NCBI GenBank assembly: GCA_964423425.1
Contig: CAYRES010000005.1
Span: forward strand, 62,001 to 126,000
Source of the DNA: CAYRES01 sp964423425
GTDB lineage: Bacteria; Actinomycetota; Thermoleophilia; RBG-16-64-13
Direction: 5' to 3'
Length of the DNA: 64,000 nucleotides
Part shown: positions 51,476 to 57,510 of the stretch, one piece after another
How positions within the stretch are numbered: the first letter of the stretch is position 1
Layout: each line of letters starts with the position of its first letter
Translations under genes and position numbers: made by a program
Notes under the pieces: generated by a model
Told to the model about the DNA's origin: nothing
The model's database searches: none
What the model saw: the letters and a program-made list of their open reading frames with translations, nothing else

Positions 51476-52132
51476 TCAATTCTTCTCATCCTTGAAATCG
51501 ATCTCAGCATGGGAACCGTCACAGAAAGGCTTGTTCTTAGACGCGCCGCAGCGGCACAGTGAGTAGTGTTCCCGCGAGGTGGGGCCCGTGTCTGGGGTGA
51601 CATCCTGGCCGGAGAGCTCCGGCCCCCCGGCTACGTGGTAGGGGCCGTCCTTCGCCACGACGATGCCCGGTTCGGCTTCGTGATCGCGATGGAGTTCCCC
51701 CGCCACCGTGTAGCTGAGCGCCCCCGAGGGGCACCTGTCGATGGTGCGCCTGCAGTGTGCGACGGTGTCTCCGTCAGGGTCGATCCAGGGCTTTGCGTCA
51801 CGGTTGAACACAGTGGGAAGCTCCGTGGTACAGACCTGGGCGTGCGCACAGATCCAACGGTTGTCGTGAATGGTGATGCCCTTGCCCTCGTAGTCACGGA
51901 TGCGGTTCTTGGAACCGTCGTTCTCCTTGTGCCCCTGGAAGCCCTTGCGCAGGTGGGTGCCGTCGCAATACGGCTTGTTCTTCGAACCGCCACACCGGCA
52001 CAGATAGGTCTCGGCCGGATCGACCTCGAGCTCTTCTCCCTTGGAGTTGGTGAGCCCCACCTCTCCCGTCACCAGGTAGGGACCGTTGGCTGTCGCCCGG
52101 ATGCCGGGCTTCACGTCTTCATACTCATCCAC
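51476..52132 (-). CDS. CDGSH / divergent ferredoxin / CDGSH iron-sulfur protein
   Basis: A 218-residue protein with three predicted Fe-S sites. CDGSH 1: CRCGGSKNKPYCDGTH (Cys45, Cys47, Cys56, His60). Middle: a Fer4_19-type mono-cluster domain, YEGKGITIHDNRWICAHAQ (key WICAHAQVC), HCRRTIDRCPSGALSY. CDGSH 2: CRCGASKNKPFCDGSH near the C-terminus. CDGSH (mitoNEET-type) domains hold a redox-active 2Fe-2S with one His ligand. The GTG start at 52132 follows AAGGAGG by only four bases; the ATG two bases on is out of frame. It leads a three-gene operon with the coiled-coil and UbiB-family genes. Confidence 0.92.
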   Translation of the reverse strand: MDEYEDVKPGIRATANGPYLVTGEVGLTNSKGEELEVDPAETYLCRCGGSKNKPYCDGTHLRKGFQGHKENDGSKNRIRDYEGKGITIHDNRWICAHAQVCTTELPTVFNRDAKPWIDPDGDTVAHCRRTIDRCPSGALSYTVAGELHRDHEAEPGIVVAKDGPYHVAGGPELSGQDVTPDTGPTSREHYSLCRCGASKNKPFCDGSHAEIDFKDEKN

Positions 52133-52239
52133 GAATCCTCCTTCGCTGTTTCGGTCAACTCTCCTATACCCCCTCCAGGCCGGCCGTAGACGCGGAGATC
52201 CCACCGCGACCACCACCACGCACTCCTCCGTTGTCCTGC

Positions 52240-52252
52240 TACACTGGCACCC
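52240..52252 (+). promoter_or_regulatory. -10 element of a probable leaderless mRNA (TauE gene)
   Basis: TACACT at 52240-52245 stands seven bases before the GTG at 52253, the spacing seen in actinobacterial leaderless transcripts; there is no ribosome-binding site and no good -35. Confidence 0.4.
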
Positions 52253-53083
52253 GTGACCATCCTGCAATTCACCGCCATCCTGTTCCTGGGCGCCTTGCTC
52301 GCCGGTTTCTTAGGCTCCCTCACGGGCCTGGGCGGGGGCATTGTCATCGTTCCCCTGCTTACCCTGGTCATGGCGGTCGACATCCGCTATGCCATCGGCA
52401 CCTCGCTCGTGGCCATCATCGCCACCTCTTCGGGATCAAGCGCCCGCTTCACCCGCGAAGGCTACACCAACGTCAAAGTGGGCATGGTGCTCGAACTCGC
52501 CACTATCGGCGGCGCAGTCGGAGGCGCCTTCCTCGCCACGTTCCTGCAGGCCTCGTGGCTCCTGACGGTTTTCGGGGTGGTTCTCATCGGCTCGCTGGCC
52601 GTCACCAACCGGCCCAACCGCCTCACCGTGGGACCACTCGAACCCGATCGCCTCACCCGCTCGCTCCGGCTCAACTCCACCTACCCGGATGCCGGCACTG
52701 ACGTTCCCTACCGCGTCTACCGTGTGCCTCAGGCAACAGGCGTAATGATAGGCGCAGGAGCGCTGGCCGGCCTGCTCGGCATAGGTGCGGGAGCATTCAA
52801 GGTGCTGGCCATGGACCAGCTCATGCATATGCCCTTCAAAGTCTCCACCACGACCAGCAACTTCATGATCGGCGCCACCGCGGCGGCCAGCACGGGAGTG
52901 TATCTGGGAAGCGGGTACATCGACCCGGCCATCACCTTCCCGGTGGTGCTCGGAGCCCTGGCCGGTTCGGTGGTGGGGTCACGCGTACTCGTGCGGACGG
53001 CCTCGCCGCGTGTGCGGATGGTCTTCAGCATCCTCATCGCCCTCGTGGGAATCCAGATGATAGTAAAGGGCCTCTCGGGATGA
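52253..53083 (+). CDS. TauE/SafE-family anion exporter
   Basis: A 276-residue membrane protein with a duplicated fold of about eight segments. The family marks FLGSLTGLGGGIVIVPLL and LAGLLGIGAGAFKVLAM are in the two halves; IGTSLVAIIATSSGSS and KVSTTTSNFMIGATA follow each. TauE/SafE members export sulfite, sulfoacetate or related organosulfur anions, though many are uncharacterised. No ribosome-binding site is visible before the GTG start, which follows a -10-like TACACT by seven bases. It overlaps the next gene by four bases. Confidence 0.88.
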   Translation: MTILQFTAILFLGALLAGFLGSLTGLGGGIVIVPLLTLVMAVDIRYAIGTSLVAIIATSSGSSARFTREGYTNVKVGMVLELATIGGAVGGAFLATFLQASWLLTVFGVVLIGSLAVTNRPNRLTVGPLEPDRLTRSLRLNSTYPDAGTDVPYRVYRVPQATGVMIGAGALAGLLGIGAGAFKVLAMDQLMHMPFKVSTTTSNFMIGATAAASTGVYLGSGYIDPAITFPVVLGALAGSVVGSRVLVRTASPRVRMVFSILIALVGIQMIVKGLSG

Positions 53084-53436
53084 GCCTTCACGCACTTCTG
53101 GCCAGGTTGCTGCGCGGAGCCGTCGCCGTCTCCGCCCTCGTACTGCTGGTTGCAGGCACCTTCTACCTGGTGCAACACGGGCAGGAGCCCGCCGACTTCT
53201 CGTCGTTTCAACCCGTCTCGCCGGAACTCCGCACACCCGCGGCCATCGTGGCTGCAGTGGGACGCGGTGATGCAGCCGCACTCGCCCAGTGCGGCCTTCT
53301 GCTTGTCATGGTCACGCCGCTCGTGCGCGAATCGACCGCTGCAGGCTGGTTCCTGCGCCGCCGCGACCTGCTGTTCGCCGGCATCGGCGCCCTCATCGCC
53401 GGCGTCCTCTTGCTCTCCCTCCTGCTCGCCCGTTAG
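53080..53436 (+). CDS. DUF1634 membrane protein
   Basis: A 118-residue protein with three membrane segments: VAVSALVLLVAGTFYLVQ, LAQCGLLLVMVTPLVR and LLFAGIGALIAGVLLLSLLL. The LLMVTPxxRV-like block and its place directly after a TauE/SafE gene are diagnostic of DUF1634. The ATGA overlap with tauE implies translational coupling. DUF1634 proteins are presumed partners of the exporter; no mechanism is known. Confidence 0.88.
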   Translation: MSLHALLARLLRGAVAVSALVLLVAGTFYLVQHGQEPADFSSFQPVSPELRTPAAIVAAVGRGDAAALAQCGLLLVMVTPLVRESTAAGWFLRRRDLLFAGIGALIAGVLLLSLLLAR

Positions 53437-53467
53437 CGCGGTATCCCACCCACCGTGGCGGCAAGAC

Positions 53468-53497
53468 TTGACCGTCCGGGCTCATCCCGCCTATAGT
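53468..53497 (+). promoter_or_regulatory. sigma-70-type promoter for a leaderless mRNA
   Basis: TTGACC at 53468-53473, an 18-base spacer and TATAGT at 53492-53497, with the next gene's ATG at 53504. The predicted start of transcription falls on or next to the A of ATG, and no ribosome-binding site is present. Confidence 0.65.
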
Positions 53498-53503
53498 CCT
53501 CTC

Positions 53504-53833
53504 ATGAACAGCAATGAGCTCAACGAAAGCACCTGCATCGCCCGGCTGGGTCCGTACCTCTTCGACCGCCGCGAGTACGAGGATTCCATCGACCTGCTCA
53601 AGCTCTTCCGGAGCGATACGTCCGGCGCGCGTGAGGAGGAGACCGTTGAAGGTCACACCATCCTGCTCGATGACCGCGACCAAGTGGTCGGCGTAACCAT
53701 TCGTGGCTACCAGGACGCCCTCTTCGAATCGGGCCCCATCGAGGTCACTGTGCCCCTGGCCACAGACGAGGGCGTACAGAGGAAGCCGGTCTTTCTGTGG
53801 ATGACGATCGGCCCCCAGGGCATGTGTTGCTGA
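53504..53833 (+). CDS. hypothetical protein with C-terminal Cys-Cys
   Basis: A 109-residue cytosolic protein: MNSNELNESTCIARLGPYLF, EYEDSIDLLKLFRSDTSG, then strands TILLDDRDQVVGVTIRGYQ and IEVTVPLATDEG, ending GPQGMCC. It is acidic with an alpha/beta pattern; no family was recognised. The terminal Met-Cys-Cys and one further Cys could bind a metal or thiol. The start follows a strong promoter directly, indicating leaderless translation. It stands alone, convergent with the FMN reductase-like gene. Confidence 0.7.
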   Translation: MNSNELNESTCIARLGPYLFDRREYEDSIDLLKLFRSDTSGAREEETVEGHTILLDDRDQVVGVTIRGYQDALFESGPIEVTVPLATDEGVQRKPVFLWMTIGPQGMCC

Positions 53834-53925
53834 CCGCCTGAGGCGGCAGCCGCCCCGGCGCCCGCTCCGGCACCAACTCTCGAACGACGGGCCTCTCCCG
53901 GCACCAATGGCCGGGTGTCCGTTGC

Positions 53926-54498
53926 CTACCCTTCGATCTTGTGGGCCAGCCAGGCCAGATTCTCGGCAAAGCGATCGACGGTGGCGACCGCCTCTTCATC
54001 AGACTCCACATCTCCCGGTTCGGCGCCGAAGCCGATATTCCAGTAGGTGGACCCCGGCACGATCATGCCGTTGATCATGTACCAATACATGAGCTGGGCA
54101 TAGGTGAAGTTCTGTCCGGCGCGGCGTGCAACGACCACCGGACCGCCCAACTTTCGGGCGAAGAGACTCTCCGCCCGGGCCACATAGCCCGCGCGGTCGA
54201 GCAGGGCCATGATCTGTGGCGTGGCGGAGCCGAAATACACGGGAGAGCCGACGATGATGATGTCGGCTGCGCACATCACACGGAAGATCGGCTCGAAGTC
54301 ATCGCCATCGATGGTGCACGACCCGTAAGGCTCCTTGCGGCACCCTCCACACGCCGTACAGTTGTCAATACGCTTCTCGGCCAGCCGCACCATCTCTCCG
54401 AGAATGCCCTCACCTTGAAGGATATCGAGGCAGCGTTGAAGCAGCCGCTCGGTGTTTCCGTTAACGCGCGCGCTGCCGCATAGAGCCAGGGCCTTCAC
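53926..54498 (-). CDS. NADPH-dependent FMN reductase-like iron-sulfur flavoprotein
   Basis: A 190-residue flavodoxin-fold protein from a GTG at 54498 with GAGGAG six bases upstream. ALALCGSARVNGNTERLL is the FMN phosphate loop; CTACGGCRKEPYGSC is a compact four-Cys motif of iron-sulfur flavoproteins (Isf-type); DIIIVGSPVYFGSATPQIMALLDRAG (key IIIVGSPVYFGSATPQ) binds the isoalloxazine. Such proteins reduce flavin, O2 or peroxide in anaerobes. It lies 31 bases downstream of mrp on the same strand, probably one operon. Confidence 0.9.
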   Translation of the reverse strand: MKALALCGSARVNGNTERLLQRCLDILQGEGILGEMVRLAEKRIDNCTACGGCRKEPYGSCTIDGDDFEPIFRVMCAADIIIVGSPVYFGSATPQIMALLDRAGYVARAESLFARKLGGPVVVARRAGQNFTYAQLMYWYMINGMIVPGSTYWNIGFGAEPGDVESDEEAVATVDRFAENLAWLAHKIEG

Positions 54499-54529
54499 AA
54501 TCGACTCCTCTCTGTTCGTACCCCCCGTC

Positions 54530-55345
54530 CTATTCCCGGAACTGGACCTCGAGAACACGGCCGATCTGCTCGAAGGCTTGGGCCGCCGGACTGTCCGGCC
54601 GGCTTGCGAGCACCGGCGTGCCCCTGTCGCCGCTTTCCACCACCGCTGGGTCGATGGGAATGGAGCCCAAGAAGGGTGCATGCAACTGAAGTGAGAGGGC
54701 TTCCCCACCACCGGCACTGAAGATGTCGTGGTAAGCCCCGCAAGAGGGGCAGGTGAAACCGCTCATGTTCTCCACAATCCCCAGAACAGGGACGTGAAGC
54801 TGCTCACAGAAGCGAACCGACCTCCGCACATCCAGAAGCGCGAGGTCTTGCGGAGTGGTGACCACCACGGCCCCATCGACATTGCCACTGCCGATGAGTT
54901 GAATGGTGGACAATGGCTCATCGCCTGTACCTGGAGGGCAGTCCACCACCAAGTAGTCGAGGTCGCCCCACTCGACGTCACGCAAGAGCTGCTCAATGGC
55001 CCCATACTTCATGGGACCCCGCCAGATGACAGCGTCATCGGTGCCACCCAAGAACAGACCGACCGACATGATCTTCAATCCACCATACTCAGCGGGCAGG
55101 ATGGAGCCCTCATCGGTCAGCGAAGGCGAGTGCGCAAGACCGAACATGGCGGGGATGCTCGGCCCATGGATGTCAACGTCGAGGAGACCCACCGACCGGC
55201 CTATCCTCGCCAAACCCAGCGCCAGGTTGGCCGAAACAGTACTCTTTCCTACTCCTCCCTTGCCCGAAAGAACGAGGATCTTCTTGCCAATTCGCCCCAT
55301 TCTCTCTTCGAGAGCGGCGTCGTTCGAAGCGTTATGCTGATGCAC
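54530..55345 (-). CDS. mrp: Mrp/NBP35-family Fe-S carrier ATPase
   Basis: About 271 residues from a GTG at 55345 (AAAGGT upstream; ATG 55300 is an alternative). ILVLSGKGGVGKSTVSANLA is the deviant Walker A, GLLDVDIHGPSIPAMFGL the switch region, VVDCPPGTGDEPL Walker B, and NMSGFTCPSCGAYHDIF the CxxC that binds a bridging 4Fe-4S cluster between monomers. It lacks an N-terminal MIP18 domain, as in the NBP35/ApbC short form. It transfers Fe-S clusters in the cytosol. It neighbours a NifX-like protein, as in many anaerobes. Confidence 0.92.
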   Translation of the reverse strand: MHQHNASNDAALEERMGRIGKKILVLSGKGGVGKSTVSANLALGLARIGRSVGLLDVDIHGPSIPAMFGLAHSPSLTDEGSILPAEYGGLKIMSVGLFLGGTDDAVIWRGPMKYGAIEQLLRDVEWGDLDYLVVDCPPGTGDEPLSTIQLIGSGNVDGAVVVTTPQDLALLDVRRSVRFCEQLHVPVLGIVENMSGFTCPSCGAYHDIFSAGGGEALSLQLHAPFLGSIPIDPAVVESGDRGTPVLASRPDSPAAQAFEQIGRVLEVQFRE

Positions 55346-55483
55346 GGCCAGACCTTTCACAAGAGCATGGTACGTAATGCGGGCGCACGTGATGCAGTCG
55401 GTGAAGACTACCAAATGTGGCGGGCTCTTTGCCCGGCACTCTCCCCCAGCCCGCCTCAAAGCAAGGCATGAACACCCCGGAGA

Positions 55484-55882
55484 CTAGTGCCCCCCGCACG
55501 TCATGCAAGGTTCCATCACCGTCAGTTGACCCGCCATCAGGGCATCGACGGCCTTCCGGACCGACGGACTATCGACATCATGGAACACCCTGATGCCGGC
55601 TTCGCCCAAGCCGGAGAGAGGGCGAGCGCCCAAACCTCCCACGATCACCTCTTTGACTCCCTTGGCAGCGAGCAGCGTGACTGTGTGCAGACACCCACCC
55701 TCGTGATGTGGCGGGTTGTCCACAATGTTCGAACCAATGACCACGCCATCGTGCACACGCACCAGGGTGAAACAGTCACAGTGGCCGAAATGGTCCGAAC
55801 GGGCGGCCTCCAAGCCGCCGGGGGATTCAGAGGGCACAGCAATGATCCGAACGCCTCTGGTGTTACTGGTGCTCTGAGTCAC
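55484..55882 (-). CDS. NifX/NifB-like (dinitrogenase FeMo-cofactor biosynthesis) domain protein
   Basis: A 132-residue protein from a GTG at 55882 with AAAAGGAG nine bases upstream. VRIIAVPSESPGGLEAARSDHFGHCDCFTLV (key SDHFGHCDCFTLV), NPPHHEGGC, VKEVIVGGLGARPLSGL, GIRVFHDVD and a C-terminal CMTCGGH match the NifX/NafY/VnfX fold that binds Fe-S or metal clusters. No nitrogenase genes are present. In anaerobes these proteins cluster with Mrp-type ATPases and have an unknown, probably Fe-S or Mo/W-related role. Confidence 0.9.
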   Translation of the reverse strand: MTQSTSNTRGVRIIAVPSESPGGLEAARSDHFGHCDCFTLVRVHDGVVIGSNIVDNPPHHEGGCLHTVTLLAAKGVKEVIVGGLGARPLSGLGEAGIRVFHDVDSPSVRKAVDALMAGQLTVMEPCMTCGGH

Positions 55883-55974
55883 TTCACGACTCTCCTTTTC
55901 ATTCGTGTGCCTCACCGGTAACTGCCACCTCATCCGACACAATCCTGCTGCAGAAAGGTACGGTCTGGAGGGGT

Positions 55975-56406
55975 CTAGTCCGTAAGCGGCTTCCGCTCAC
56001 CGGACTCTTCACCCTCTTCACCGGCCAATCTACATTCAACCTCGTCCGCAAGTGCCAGCAGGATCGATGCGCGTTGCCGCAAGAATCGAATCCGCTCAGC
56101 AAGAAGATCACGACCGAGATGAGTGATGACGTACACCCGGCGATTCGGACCCGCGTCGGGAGGATGCCATGAGGATGCCACCAGACCATCCTGCTCCATG
56201 ATTCTCAGCAGCCGGTAGACGCTACCGGGATCTACGCACACCTGCCCCTTCACGAGCACACCGATCTCCTCGATCAGGCCGTAACCGTGTCTCTCCCTGT
56301 CAAGGAGCACCGCGAGCACGGCCGTCTCGAGAAGCACCCTCCGGTGTTCTCCCCTCCTGGGGCGACCCCTTCCAGAGGACACACCGTGCTGCTTAATGGG
56401 CGCCAT
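55975..56406 (-). CDS. PadR-family transcriptional regulator
   Basis: About 143 residues from the ATG at 56406; GTG 56427 is an alternative. An Arg-rich start is followed by the PadR winged helix: LLETAVLAVLLDRERHGYGLIEEI, VDPGSVYRLLRIMEQDGLVASSW (key GSVYRLLRIMEQDGLV) and RRVYVITHLGRDLL, then a C-terminal dimer helix RIRFLRQRASILLALADEVE. It likely represses from the AT-rich region between it and the metallo-hydrolase and may control the leftward NifX-mrp-flavoprotein genes. Confidence 0.9.
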   Translation of the reverse strand: MAPIKQHGVSSGRGRPRRGEHRRVLLETAVLAVLLDRERHGYGLIEEIGVLVKGQVCVDPGSVYRLLRIMEQDGLVASSWHPPDAGPNRRVYVITHLGRDLLAERIRFLRQRASILLALADEVECRLAGEEGEESGERKPLTD

Positions 56407-56448
56407 GGCTGCACACCGTTCCACCACACCTGCTCATCCTACGATCCC

Positions 56449-56496
56449 TTGCTGTATGCAATATGCATCTATATGTTATAGTGTATATCATGACAA
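56449..56496. promoter_or_regulatory. AT-rich divergent promoter/operator region of padR
   Basis: An unusually AT-rich island in a high-GC window. Leftward: -35 TTGTCA (minus strand of 56491-56496), 17 bases, -10 TATAGA (minus strand of 56468-56473), for padR. Rightward: TTGCTG (56449-56454), 17 bases, TATGTT (56472-56477), and TATAGT at 56477-56482. Inverted-repeat elements such as ATGCAATATGCAT (56456-56468) overlap both, suggesting PadR autoregulation. Confidence 0.55.
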
Positions 56497-56561
56497 CGCA
56501 AGGTGTGCTGAACTCTGGTACTGCATGCAACCCACCGTCCGGCAAGAGGGAGGTCGTTGGC

Positions 56562-57452
56562 ATGGCTGGCACGATCGCGGGGATGGGTGCAGAGTCTGTG
56601 AGGCAGGGCGAGTGCCGGATCACCTTCCTCTGTGAGAATCGGGCGGGAGTGCCCGGCCTCCTGGGCGAATGGGGCCTCTCCCTTCTGGTCGAGACTTCGC
56701 GCCATCGCATCCTTCTCGACACAGGATGGGGCTTCGCTCTCGCGCACAATGCGCAGGAACTGGGAGTCGATCTGTCGGGACTCGACGCGCTCGCGCTGAG
56801 CCACGGCCACCTCGACCACACAGGCGGCCTTGAACACGTGCTTCGTCTGAACCCTGATGTGCCCGTCTACATGCACGAACACACTCTCGCTGAGCGCTTT
56901 GCCACCCACGCAGGTAGCGCGCTCTTGAACATCGGAATCCCTGCGCAACCGGCCGAGGCCCTCCGCAGAGCCTCACGGCGGATTCTCGTGTCTTCACCCA
57001 CAGAGATTGTGCCGGGCGTTTGGACAACCGGCCCTGTGCCTCGTGTCACTCCGGAGGAAGGCCCCGGCGGAATCGGTCACTTCGACCGGACCCAAACTGC
57101 ACCCGACGCGGTACTCGACGACTTCTCCTTCTGGGTGGAAACGCGCGAGGGGCTGGTGGTACTGCTGGGGTGTGCGCACGCCGGAACAGTGAACATCCTG
57201 ACCTACATCGCGGGGCTCACCTCGGGCACCCCTATCTACGCCCTGCTGGGAGGCATGCATCTCATGGACGTTGCGGCCGCGCGCATGGAGGCCACCACAC
57301 GCGCGCTGCGCAGTCTCGATGTGAGCTTCATCGGCCCCTGCCACTGCACGGGAATCAGCGAGACTCACGCCCTCCGTCGGGCGTTCCCGGAACGTTTCCT
57401 CGAAGTATCTGCAGGCACGTCGTTGCTTCTGCCGCTCCCCCTCAACGGATAG
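56562..57452 (+). CDS. MBL-fold metallo-hydrolase (dihydropteroate-synthase-like/RFA-P-synthase type)
   Basis: About 296 residues from the ATG at 56562, which has GGGAGGT seven bases upstream; a leaderless ATG at 56490 is possible. CRITFLCENRAG and LLGEWGLSLLVET open the domain, RILLDTGWG, ALSHGHLDHTGGLEHVL (HxHxDH), VVLLGCAHAGTVNIL and LLGGMHLMD, FIGPCHCTG supply the rest of the metal and substrate site. This is the group that includes beta-RFAP synthase-like enzymes in methanogens, widespread in anaerobic bacteria with unknown substrate. Divergent from padR. Confidence 0.85.
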   Translation: MAGTIAGMGAESVRQGECRITFLCENRAGVPGLLGEWGLSLLVETSRHRILLDTGWGFALAHNAQELGVDLSGLDALALSHGHLDHTGGLEHVLRLNPDVPVYMHEHTLAERFATHAGSALLNIGIPAQPAEALRRASRRILVSSPTEIVPGVWTTGPVPRVTPEEGPGGIGHFDRTQTAPDAVLDDFSFWVETREGLVVLLGCAHAGTVNILTYIAGLTSGTPIYALLGGMHLMDVAAARMEATTRALRSLDVSFIGPCHCTGISETHALRRAFPERFLEVSAGTSLLLPLPLNG

Positions 57453-57510
57453 GTACCGGCGAGACCTCGGACCCGGCCCCCATATGTTGCGCCCACGCCC
57501 CAATCACGGC

